DNA of 11,399 nucleotides, from the NCBI GenBank assembly GCA_046537875.1, contig JBKHJZ010000106.1:1-11399 (forward strand). Direction: 5' to 3'. The notes under the pieces were generated by a model that had not been told where the DNA came from, did not search any database, and saw only the letters and a list, made by a program, of their open reading frames with translations. Numbering within the stretch: position 1 is the stretch's first letter; every line of letters starts with the position of its first letter. Shown in pieces: positions 1 to 6,140 of the stretch. This DNA is from JBKHJZ01 sp046537875. Its GTDB lineage: Bacteria > Actinomycetota > Acidimicrobiia > Acidimicrobiales > VFJN01. The translations under genes were made by a program, and so were the position numbers.

Positions 1-60
1 TCGCCGGCCCCCGGATCGCCGGCCTCCGCGTCGCCGGCCCCCGGGTCGCCGGCCGGCGGA
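1..60. repeat. 15-bp in-frame tandem repeat, four imperfect copies
   Basis: Four consecutive 15-bp units each begin TCGCCGGCC on the plus strand (starting at 1, 16, 31 and 46) and differ mainly in their last 5 bases. Read on the minus strand they encode an Ala-Gly-Asp-Pro-type pentapeptide repeat within the GNAT gene. The unit length is a multiple of three, so copy number can vary without breaking the frame. The array may continue past the window edge. Confidence 0.8.
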
Positions 61-356
61 TCGTCCGGGTCCCGCAGCGGCGAGACCACCAGGTCGAGCG
101 CGAGCCCGCGGGCACGCCGCTCCCCCTCGCCGGCGATCCACCGGCGGGCGAACGCCACGGAGGCATCGGCAGGGATCGATGTGGTGGCGCGCAGCGCCGG
201 GTCCCGCCAGGCAGCCGCGAGGGCCGTCGCATCGTCGTGCCCCCGTCCCCACGGGCGGAGCAGGATGCCGCGGGCCCGGTCGACGAGCGGCGGCGACGGC
301 AGGGGCAGGGCGGGTCGCCCGCCTGAGCCCCCGTCCCGCACCGTGGCCGCCGTCAT
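1..356 (-). CDS. GNAT-family N-acetyltransferase, RimJ/RimL-like (3'-truncated by window edge)
   Basis: The ATG at 356 overlaps the nusB stop as ATGA, so translation is probably coupled to nusB. The frame stays open to the window edge, giving 118 visible residues. An N-terminal Gly/Pro-rich stretch is followed by an ILLRPW strand, a helix like ALAAAWRDPALRA, then an FARRWIAGE helix and a LALDLVVSPL strand. This order of strands and helices, with L-R-P-W and A-W-x-D-P, is what I associate with the N-terminal half of Acetyltransf_3-type GNAT enzymes, which transfer an acetyl group from acetyl-CoA to an amine. The acetyl-CoA binding motif would lie beyond the edge, so the assignment rests on the first half only and the substrate cannot be named. 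After VVSPLRDPDD the protein enters an Ala/Gly/Asp/Pro pentapeptide repeat where family members usually have a short turn. Spacing and strand make it the last visible gene of the efp-nusB unit. Confidence 0.6.
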   Translation of the reverse strand, partial: MTAATVRDGGSGGRPALPLPSPPLVDRARGILLRPWGRGHDDATALAAAWRDPALRATTSIPADASVAFARRWIAGEGERRARGLALDLVVSPLRDPDDPPAGDPGAGDAEAGDPGAG

Positions 357-778
357 CCGGCGTCGGGCCGCACCTCGGACGCCACGGCCGCGAGCACCCC
401 GTTCACGAAGCGGGGCGAGTCGTCGCTGCCGAAGCGCCGCGCGAGCAGGACCGCCTCGTTGATGACCAGGGCGTGGGAACGGTCGCGTGCCTCGAGCAGC
501 TCGTAGGTCCCCAGCCGGAGCACCGCCCGGTCGACGGTCGCCAGCCGCTCCAGCGACCAGCGCGGCGCCACGAGGCGGGAGATCAGTGCATCGATGCGGT
601 CGCGGTTCGCCTCCACACCCCTGACCAGCTCGATCGCGAGGTCGGCGGGGGGAACCGGCAGGCCGGCGAGCACGTCGTCGACCGCGACCTGCTTGGCCTC
701 GGCCTCGTAGAGCAGCTCGAGGGCCCGCTCGCGGGCGGCACGCCACCTCTGGACCGCCGACGGCTCGAGGTCGCTCAC
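353..778 (-). CDS. nusB: Transcription antitermination factor NusB
   Basis: This encodes 141 residues, the usual NusB length. NusB binds boxA RNA with NusE (S10) and takes part in processive antitermination of rRNA operons in the cytoplasm. Recognisable family signatures in order are an N-terminal RWRAARERALELLYEAE helix, an ELVRGVEANRDRID segment, W-S-L-E-R-L then VDRAVLRLGTYELL, VINEAVLLARRFG, and the C-terminal DSPRFVNGVL. I chose the GTG at 778 because it gives the expected N-terminus; the frame is open to 850 but that extension is Pro/Arg-rich and unlike the family. The upstream bases read GGGGTGCG before GTG, a weak ribosome binding site. It lies 76 nt after efp and overlaps the next gene by ATGA. 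efp-nusB adjacency is common in bacteria. Confidence 0.95.
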   Translation of the reverse strand: MSDLEPSAVQRWRAARERALELLYEAEAKQVAVDDVLAGLPVPPADLAIELVRGVEANRDRIDALISRLVAPRWSLERLATVDRAVLRLGTYELLEARDRSHALVINEAVLLARRFGSDDSPRFVNGVLAAVASEVRPDAG

Positions 779-854
779 CGCACCCCGTGCCCGGTCCGTC
801 CCGCTCGCCCGTGCCCGCGGCGGAAGGCAGGGGCGCGCCGGTGCGCGCACGTGG

Positions 855-1418
855 TCATGCGCGCGTCAGGTACTCGGCGCTGCGGGTGTCCACCTTGATG
901 CGCTCGCCCTCGTTGACGAACAGCGGAACCTGTACGACCAGGCCGGTCTCCAGCTTTGCCGGCTTGCGGGCACCCGACACCCGGTCGCCCTGGATGCCCG
1001 GCTCCGTCTCGGTGACGGTGAGCTCCACGGCCGCGGGGATGTCGGTGCCGATGATCTCGTCGCCGTAGAACTGCAGCGTCATCGTCGACCCCTCGACGAT
1101 GTAGTTCCTGGCGTCGCCGAGCGCGGCGGGCCCCACATGCAGCTGCTCGTACGTGCCGCTGTCCATGAACACGTAGTCGTCGCCGTCGCGGTACAGGAAC
1201 TGCATGTCCTTCTTGTCGACCACCGCCTGCTCGACCTTCTCGTCGGCACGGAACGTCTTGTCGATCTGACCGCCTGTGCGCACGTTGCGCAGGGTCGTGC
1301 GCACGAACGCCGGACCCTTGCCCGGCTTGACGTGCTGGAAGCCGACGACCTGGAACAGCCCGTCGGGCAGGTCGAGGGTCATGCCCTTCTTCAGGTCGTT
1401 GGTGCTGGTGGCGACCAT
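855..1418 (-). CDS. efp: Translation elongation factor P
   Basis: A full-length 187-residue EF-P, which binds ribosomes stalled on polyproline and promotes peptide bond formation. The three-domain OB/KOW architecture is visible: an N-terminal KOW-like domain (about 1-65), a central domain with FLYRDGDDYVFMD (about 94-106), and a C-terminal domain ending in NEGERIKVDTRSAEYLTRA. The loop that reaches the P-site tRNA reads VKPGKGPAF, with the tip lysine at residue 34. PGKGP, rather than the PGKGQ of E. coli, is the signature described for an actinobacterial EF-P subfamily that works without lysine modification; this is known for the family and not tested here. No EpmA-like gene is in the window. 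The ATG has a good AGGAG ribosome binding site 7 nt upstream. It sits 27 nt after the M24 peptidase, a frequent pepP/pepQ-efp pairing. Confidence 0.97.
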   Translation of the reverse strand: MVATSTNDLKKGMTLDLPDGLFQVVGFQHVKPGKGPAFVRTTLRNVRTGGQIDKTFRADEKVEQAVVDKKDMQFLYRDGDDYVFMDSGTYEQLHVGPAALGDARNYIVEGSTMTLQFYGDEIIGTDIPAAVELTVTETEPGIQGDRVSGARKPAKLETGLVVQVPLFVNEGERIKVDTRSAEYLTRA

Positions 1419-1426
1419 CTGCTGGC

Positions 1427-1431
1427 TCCTG
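1427..1431 (-). promoter_or_regulatory. Shine-Dalgarno of efp
   Basis: AGGAG on the minus strand, 7-8 nt before the efp ATG, within the 27-nt gap after the peptidase gene. It is one of the clearest ribosome binding sites in the window, which fits an abundant translation factor. Confidence 0.75.
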
Positions 1432-1445
1432 GCGGCGCGGCGTGT

Positions 1446-2561
1446 CTAGAGCTGTGGATCCTTGGGCGCACGCGTGAGAGCGCGGCAGCCGTCGGGAGTG
1501 ACCACGACCGTGTCCTCGATGCGGACGCCCCCGTGCTCGGGGAGGTACACACCCGGCTCCACGGTGACGACGTGGCCGTCGGCCAGCGTAGCATCCGCCG
1601 TTCCCGACACCCGGGGGCGCTCGTGGATGACGAGTCCGACCCCGTGGCCGGTGCTGTGCAGGAACGCGTCCTCCCATCCGGCGTCCCGGATGACCGAGCG
1701 GCATGCCTCGTCCACCTCGCGGGCGGCCACACCGGGCCGGACGGCGTGCACGCCGGCCTCCTGGGCCCTGGCCACCACCTCGTACATGCGGGCGACCGTG
1801 GCGGTCGGCTCCCCCACCAGGAACGTCCGGGTCATGTCGGAGTGGTAGCCGTCGACGACCGCACCGAAGTCGATCACCACGGGGTCGCCCCCGGCGATGC
1901 GCCGGCCGCCCGCGCGGTGGTGGGGCATCGCCGCGCCGGGCCCGGACGCCACGATCGTCTCGAACGCGATGCCGTCGGCACCGAGGCGCCGCATCTGCCA
2001 CTCGAGCTCGAGGGCGACCTCCGCCTCGGTGGGCCGCTCGGCGATCCGGTGCCGGACGGCCGCCAGCGCGGCGTCGGCCACCTCGGCCGCCGCCGCGATG
2101 CGCGCGACCTCGCCCTCGTCCTTGCGCTCGCGGAGCGACTCCACCAAGCCGTCGGTGGGCACGAGCACGATCTCCCCGAACCACTCCCCCGCGTACCGCC
2201 GCTGCTGGCCCCATGTCACGTGCTCGGCCTCGAGGCCGAGGCGCCCGATCCCCGTGACGTGGCGGACCAGGTGCTCCCGCTGCTCGTCGGCGGTGCGGCC
2301 GATCTCGACCGCGGCGTCCACGCCCGCGTCGCCGACCTCGGCGGCGGCCTGGTCCCGGTAGCGCCCGTCGGTCACCAGCACCATCCCGTCGGGCCCGACG
2401 AGCAGCGTCGCGGCCGACCCCGTGAACCCGGTCAGGTACCGGATGTTCGTGAGGTCGGTGACGAGGAGGGCGTCGCACCCGGCCCCGTCGAGCGTCTCGC
2501 GCAGGCGCCCGGCGCGTGCCGGCACCTCCATCGGGGGGAGCGACGAACGGTCGAAGGTCAC
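1446..2561 (-). CDS. M24 family metallopeptidase (Xaa-Pro aminopeptidase/dipeptidase type)
   Basis: About 371 residues with the two-domain M24B layout. An N-terminal creatinase-like domain (about 12-140) carries DALLVTDLTNIRYLTGFTGS, and the pita-bread catalytic domain follows. The five dinuclear metal ligands are all present, numbered from this start: D231 and D242 in IDFGAVVDGYHSDMTRTF, H306 in STGHGVGL, E335 in VTVEPGVY and E349 in GVRIEDTVVV. The enzyme would cleave the bond next to a proline at a peptide N-terminus in the cytoplasm. Aminopeptidase P and prolidase cannot be separated by eye, so no symbol is given. GTG codons lie at 2564 and 2561, with an in-frame TAG just upstream at 2573; no Shine-Dalgarno precedes either, nor the downstream ATG at 2531. 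I chose 2561 because a -10-like TAGATT ends exactly 6 nt before it. efp follows after 27 nt. Confidence 0.92.
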   Translation of the reverse strand: MTFDRSSLPPMEVPARAGRLRETLDGAGCDALLVTDLTNIRYLTGFTGSAATLLVGPDGMVLVTDGRYRDQAAAEVGDAGVDAAVEIGRTADEQREHLVRHVTGIGRLGLEAEHVTWGQQRRYAGEWFGEIVLVPTDGLVESLRERKDEGEVARIAAAAEVADAALAAVRHRIAERPTEAEVALELEWQMRRLGADGIAFETIVASGPGAAMPHHRAGGRRIAGGDPVVIDFGAVVDGYHSDMTRTFLVGEPTATVARMYEVVARAQEAGVHAVRPGVAAREVDEACRSVIRDAGWEDAFLHSTGHGVGLVIHERPRVSGTADATLADGHVVTVEPGVYLPEHGGVRIEDTVVVTPDGCRALTRAPKDPQL

Positions 2562-2567
2562 CACCGC

Positions 2568-2573
2568 AATCTA
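2568..2573 (-). promoter_or_regulatory. Candidate -10 element for a leaderless M24 peptidase-efp-nusB transcript
   Basis: TAGATT on the minus strand matches TANNNT. Six nucleotides (GCGGTG) separate it from the GTG at 2561, so the predicted transcription start would be the first base of that codon. It sits in the 111-nt gap after aroQ, in sequence otherwise almost free of A/T. No convincing -35 was seen. The same geometry appears before aroC. Confidence 0.45.
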
Positions 2574-2675
2574 GGGATGCGAAGCCCGGCTGTGCGCCCG
2601 CAGGCGGGGTGACGCGCACGGCACACGGCCAGCCCGGGCGAGGGTGCCGATCCCGGCCTGCGGCCCCGCCGGTCG

Positions 2676-3137
2676 TCAGCCCGACGGCCGGCCGTCGTCG
2701 AGGAGCTCACGCACCGCGTCGACCGCGAGCAGGTAGCCGTGCCCGCCCAGGCCGGCGATGGTGCCGGTGGCCACCGGCGACACCACCGAGGTGGTGCGCC
2801 ACGCTTCCCGGGCGGCGGTGTTCGAGATGTGGATCTCCACCACGGGGCCGTCGAACGACGCCAGCGCGTCGTGGATGCCCCATGCGTAGTGGGTGAACGC
2901 CCCGGGATTGATGATGATCGCGGCGCACCGACCGCGCGCGCCGTGGATCGCGTCGATCAGCTCGCCTTCGTGGTTGGACTGCAGGTGCTCCACGGCCAGA
3001 CCCGCCGCCTCGGCGCGGTCGCGGGCGGCCGCGACGTGTTGCTCCAGCGTCGCCCGACCGTAGCGGTCGGGCTCCCGCTCGCCGAGCAGGTTCAGGTTGG
3101 GCCCGCTGAGCAGCAGGACGAGGGGGCGGTCGCTCAC
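2676..3137 (-). CDS. aroQ: 3-dehydroquinate dehydratase, type II
   Basis: A 153-residue type II dehydroquinase, the usual length of about 145-155. It converts 3-dehydroquinate to 3-dehydroshikimate, step three of the shikimate pathway, as a cytoplasmic dodecamer in known relatives. Family motifs run in order: LSGPNLNLLGEREPDRYG with catalytic R21 and Y26 on the lid, SNHEGELID (54-62), INPGAFTHY with N77 and H83, VEIHISN with H103, and REAWR with R114. All expected active-site residues are present. The GTG start at 3137 overlaps the aroKB stop codon as GTGA, so translational coupling is likely. A longer reading of the same frame to 3311 lies inside aroKB and lacks the family N-terminus. After the stop there is a 111-nt gap with a candidate promoter for the next unit. 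Confidence 0.97.
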   Translation of the reverse strand: MSDRPLVLLLSGPNLNLLGEREPDRYGRATLEQHVAAARDRAEAAGLAVEHLQSNHEGELIDAIHGARGRCAAIIINPGAFTHYAWGIHDALASFDGPVVEIHISNTAAREAWRTTSVVSPVATGTIAGLGGHGYLLAVDAVRELLDDGRPSG

Positions 3138-4753
3138 CCGGCACCCCGCAGCCGGTCCAGCGCACGGCTGGCGTCGCGAGGGTCGACCCCCGGCACGACC
3201 TCGACCCCCGCTGGGCCGTCGAGCACGAACGTGAGGCCCTCCACCGCCTTCTTGTCGCGGGCCATCAGCTCGACCAGCTCGGCGGTCGCCACCCCCTCGG
3301 GCGGCGCCCACCGCAGGCCGTACGCCTCGAGCACGTGACGGTGCTCGTCGACGCGCCGGCGGTCGATCCGACCGAGCAGGTGCGCCAGGTCGGCCGCGTA
3401 GGCGAGCCCCACGGCGACGGCTTCGCCGTGGCGGAGGTCGTAGCCCCCGGCCGTCTCGAGCGCGTGGGCCAGGGTGTGGCCATAGTTGAGGATCGCCCGC
3501 CCACGGCGGCCGCCCGGCTCCTCGCGCTCGTCGGCCGCCACCACGTCGGCCTTGATGCGCACGCAGGCGGCGACACGGGCGTCCAGCGGCAACGCCAGCA
3601 GGTCCTCGCCCGTGAGGAAGTGGTACTTCGCCATCTCCCCGAGGCCGCTGCGCCGCTCACGCTCGGGCAGCGTGGCCAGCGTGTCGGTGTCGCAGACCAC
3701 GGCGTGCGGCTGCCAGAAGGCACCGACGAGGTTCTTGCCCTCCGGCAGGTTCACCCCCGTCTTGCCCCCGATCGCCGCGTCGACCATGCCGAGCAGCGTG
3801 GTCGGCACGTGCACCACCGCCACGCCCCGGTGGTAGCTGGCCGCCGCGAAGCCGGCCGTGTCGGTCACCACGCCGCCCCCCACGGCCACCACGACGTCCG
3901 CGCGCGTGAGCCCCCAGCGCGCCCACGACCTGCACAGGTCCTCGACCGTCGCGAGCGTCTTGGCCGCCTCCCCGTCGCCCATCGGGAACACGGCGTGCTC
4001 GATGCCGACCGGAACCTCGACCCCGATGCCCGGCTGGGTCACCACGGCGGCCCTCCGGGCGCCGGCCGGCAGCGATTCGGCGAGGGTCTCCAGGACCCCG
4101 GAACCGACCACCACCGGGTAGGCACCTGCGGCGGTCGGGACCTGGATCGTCGCCGGTCCCCCGGCGGCGGCAACCTCGGCCTCGGGTGACGGCCCCCCCG
4201 TCGCACCCGCATCCGCGTCCCGCACCAGCCCCGCGATGTGGTGGGCCAGCGCACGCTTCGGCTTCTGGTCCCCGTGGAACGGCTCGACGTCGACCGTCCG
4301 GTCGGCGACCGCCTCGTACAGCGGGGTCCGCTCGGCGAGCAGCCGCTCGAGCGCCGCCGTCGCGTCCCCGGCCAGCAACGGACGGTGCTCGGGGTCGGTG
4401 CGCTCGGCCAGGAAATCGGCCGGCGCCCGGAGCCACACGACCGTCACGCCCGGGACACCGAGCGACGCCCGGTTCTCCGGCCGGGTGACCACCCCGCCGC
4501 CCGCGGCGAGCACGAGCGGCGAGACCGCACCCAGCAGGCGGCGCAGCACCGCGGTCTCGGTGCGCCGGAAGCCGTCCTCCCCGCGCTCGGCGAACAGCTG
4601 GGCGACCGTGCGCCCGGTGGTCAGCTCGATCTGCTCGTCGAGGTCGGCGAAGGGACGCGCCAGCTCCTTGGCGAGCCGCCGCCCGACCGTGGTCTTGCCG
4701 GTGCCCGGCAGGCCCACCAGGACCACGTGTGTGGCCGTCCGCTGCTCAGCCAT
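3134..4753 (-). CDS. aroKB: Bifunctional shikimate kinase / 3-dehydroquinate synthase fusion
   Basis: A single 539-residue frame carries two enzymes. Residues about 5-178 are shikimate kinase (step five): Walker A GLPGTGKTT at 14-22, the shikimate-binding DLD at 37-39, FRR at 62-64, the GGG turn at 85-87, and HRPLLAG for the lid at 123-129. A Gly/Pro/Ala/Glu linker (about 180-200) joins it to 3-dehydroquinate synthase (step two), about 200-536. That domain has NAD-binding GGGVVTDTAGF at 292-302, PTTLLGMVDAAIGGKTGVN at 317-335, GEMAKY at 372-377, NYGHTLAHALE at 423-433 and RHGEAVAVGL at 441-450. The Zn ligands are E373, H426 and H442. Both halves look catalytically intact. The ATG lies 8 nt inside the end of aroC and the TGA overlaps aroQ as GTGA. 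Fused AroK-AroB proteins are known in some Actinobacteria; two separate genes is the commoner state. Confidence 0.96.
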   Translation of the reverse strand: MAEQRTATHVVLVGLPGTGKTTVGRRLAKELARPFADLDEQIELTTGRTVAQLFAERGEDGFRRTETAVLRRLLGAVSPLVLAAGGGVVTRPENRASLGVPGVTVVWLRAPADFLAERTDPEHRPLLAGDATAALERLLAERTPLYEAVADRTVDVEPFHGDQKPKRALAHHIAGLVRDADAGATGGPSPEAEVAAAGGPATIQVPTAAGAYPVVVGSGVLETLAESLPAGARRAAVVTQPGIGVEVPVGIEHAVFPMGDGEAAKTLATVEDLCRSWARWGLTRADVVVAVGGGVVTDTAGFAAASYHRGVAVVHVPTTLLGMVDAAIGGKTGVNLPEGKNLVGAFWQPHAVVCDTDTLATLPERERRSGLGEMAKYHFLTGEDLLALPLDARVAACVRIKADVVAADEREEPGGRRGRAILNYGHTLAHALETAGGYDLRHGEAVAVGLAYAADLAHLLGRIDRRRVDEHRHVLEAYGLRWAPPEGVATAELVELMARDKKAVEGLTFVLDGPAGVEVVPGVDPRDASRALDRLRGAG

Positions 4754-5915
4754 CGCGCAGCGTGGCCTCGAAGGCGTCCTTGTTGCGGACGACCTCGGCC
4801 ACCGAATCGCCCCCGAACTTCCGGAGCGCCTCGGCGGCCAGGACGAGCGCGACCATCGTCTCGGCGACGACGCCCATCGCCGGCACTGCGGTGACGTCGG
4901 TGCGCTCCTTGAAGCTGACGGTCTCCTCCTTGGTCTCGACGTCGACCGTGCCGAGCACCGGGCGGTTCAACGTCGCGAGCGGCTTCATGGCCGCCCGGCA
5001 CACCAGCAGGTCGCCGGTGGACATGCCCCCCTCGATGCCTCCTGCGCGCGCCGAGGTGCGCCGGTAGGCGCCCGCCGCGTCGTCCCACGTGATGGGGTCG
5101 TGCGCCTCGGAGCCGGGCCGGCCGGCGACGTCGAAGGCCTCCCCCACCTCCACGCCCTTCACGGCCTGGATGCTCATGAGCGCGCGGGCGAGGAGGCCGT
5201 CGAGGCGGCGGTCCCAGTGGACGTGGCTGCCGAGGCCGACCGGGACGCCGTAGCCCAGCACCTCCACCACGCCGCCCAGGCTGTCGCCCTCCTTCGCCAC
5301 CGCCTTGATCTCCTCGACCATCGCCGCCTCGGCCACCGGGTCGAAGCACCGGATGGCGGAGGCGTCGACCTTGGGGAGGTCGTCCGGTCCCGGGCGGCCG
5401 GCGATCGGCGCGCGCACCGGACCCATCTGGATCACATGTGAGACCACGGCCACCCCGAGCTCGGCCAGGAGCGCCTTCGCCAGCGCCCCGGCGGCGACCC
5501 GGGCCGCCGTCTCCCGGGCCGATGCCCGCTCGAGCACGTCGCGGGCGTCGCGGAACCCGTACTTCTGCATCCCGGCCAGATCGGCGTGCCCGGGCCGGGG
5601 CTGGGTGAGCGGCTGGCGGGTGTGGCCTGGCTCCACCGCCATCTCCTCGTGCCAGCGGTCGGACCGCGTCCACTCGGTGTTGGCGATCTCGATGGCGACC
5701 GGTGCGCCGAGCGTGCGGCCGTGGCGCACGCCGCCGACGATCGTGACCTCGTCCTGCTCGAACCGCATGCGGGGCCCGCGGCCGTAGCCGAGGCGCCGGC
5801 GGGCCAGCTCCTCCCGCAGGAGCTCGAGCGTGACCGGCAACCCGGCCGGCAGGCCCTCGAGGATGACGACGAGCGCGCGGCCGTGCGACTCGCCTGCGGT
5901 GAGGAACCTGAGCAC
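4746..5915 (-). CDS. aroC: Chorismate synthase
   Basis: A 389-residue protein of the actinobacterial length class. It performs the last shikimate-pathway step, anti-1,4-elimination of phosphate from EPSP to give chorismate, using reduced FMN. Motifs in order: LTAGESHG with catalytic H11, ARRRLGYGRGPRM, GGVRHGRTLGAPVAIEI, RPGHADLAGMQKYGF, VLERASARETAARVAAGALA, SLGGVVEV, LMSIQAVKGVEVG, GGIEGGMSTGD and AAMKPLATL, and a C-terminal LRKFGGDSVAE. The start is set at GTG 5915 because it yields the canonical VLRFLTAGESHG beginning; the frame is open to 5948 but that extension is basic and non-homologous. No Shine-Dalgarno is present, and a TATCGT hexamer ends 6 nt before the GTG, consistent with a leaderless message. 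It overlaps aroKB by 8 nt, and two palindromic elements lie upstream. Confidence 0.97.
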   Translation of the reverse strand: MLRFLTAGESHGRALVVILEGLPAGLPVTLELLREELARRRLGYGRGPRMRFEQDEVTIVGGVRHGRTLGAPVAIEIANTEWTRSDRWHEEMAVEPGHTRQPLTQPRPGHADLAGMQKYGFRDARDVLERASARETAARVAAGALAKALLAELGVAVVSHVIQMGPVRAPIAGRPGPDDLPKVDASAIRCFDPVAEAAMVEEIKAVAKEGDSLGGVVEVLGYGVPVGLGSHVHWDRRLDGLLARALMSIQAVKGVEVGEAFDVAGRPGSEAHDPITWDDAAGAYRRTSARAGGIEGGMSTGDLLVCRAAMKPLATLNRPVLGTVDVETKEETVSFKERTDVTAVPAMGVVAETMVALVLAAEALRKFGGDSVAEVVRNKDAFEATLRDG

Positions 5916-5921
5916 GGCACG

Positions 5922-5927
5922 ACGATA
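5922..5927 (-). promoter_or_regulatory. Candidate -10 element for a leaderless aroC-aroKB-aroQ transcript
   Basis: TATCGT (TANNNT) on the minus strand is followed by CGTGCC and then the GTG start of aroC, which places the predicted start of transcription on the G of the start codon. No Shine-Dalgarno and no clear -35 are visible. It lies in the 225-nt non-coding spacer between the prepilin peptidase gene and aroC. Confidence 0.45.
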
Positions 5928-5976
5928 CCGGCGCCCCGGACGGACCACGGGAGCCCGAGACCGGCCCCCTCTGCCC

Positions 5977-6026
5977 GTTCTGGCAGCGCCGGCTTCGGGT
6001 GTGTGGGGAGATCCGCTGCCAGAAGC
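5977..6026. repeat. Palindromic (REP-like) element, copy 1
   Basis: Perfect 11-bp arms, TTCTGGCAGCG at 5978-5988 and CGCTGCCAGAA at 6014-6024, flank a 25-nt centre. The centre could form an inner stem between GGCTTC (5991-5996) and GGAG-at-CC (6008-6014) with a two-base bulge, although the last C is shared with the outer stem. It is non-coding and has no T-run on either side, so an intrinsic terminator is unlikely. A near copy lies 84 bp to the right. Confidence 0.8.
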
Positions 6027-6060
6027 ATTGGGGCCCGGCAGCTCCCCTTCCCCGCCGTCC

Positions 6061-6110
6061 GTTCTGGCAGCGCTGGCTTCGGGTTCCCGGGAAGACCCGC
6101 TGCCAGAAGC
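6061..6110. repeat. Palindromic (REP-like) element, copy 2
   Basis: It has the same 11-bp arms as copy 1, at 6062-6072 and 6098-6108, with a 25-nt centre. The first 24 bases match copy 1 with a single C/T change and the last 13 are identical; the differences sit in the right half of the centre. There the inner arm reads GAAG-a-CC, pairing with GGCTTC (6075-6080) by a one-base bulge, so the fold is kept although the sequence differs. It starts 31 nt beyond the prepilin peptidase stop, in direct orientation to copy 1. Confidence 0.8.
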
Positions 6111-6140
6111 GTTCCCGTCCGCCGCCCCCTGCCCCCCGTG

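Noticed and set aside
779..850. Longer NusB N-terminus starting at 850
   Set aside because: The added 24 residues are Pro/Arg-rich and unlike NusB, and the 778 start gives the normal length.
779..854. Promoter or regulatory element in the 76-nt efp-nusB gap
   Set aside because: The gap is almost entirely G/C, with no -10-like hexamer or hairpin that stands out.
775..2619. A minus-strand open frame of 614 codons across efp and the M24 peptidase
   Set aside because: It is an off-frame shadow of two well-supported genes, with Arg/Gly-dominated composition.
5977..6110. Palindromes as Rho-independent terminators of the prepilin peptidase gene
   Set aside because: There is no T-run after either hairpin on either strand, and the centres are long. 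A dispersed palindromic element fits better.
5977..6110. The two repeats as a minimal CRISPR array
   Set aside because: There are only two 50-nt copies, with internal divergence, no cas genes, and they sit in an ordinary intergenic spacer.
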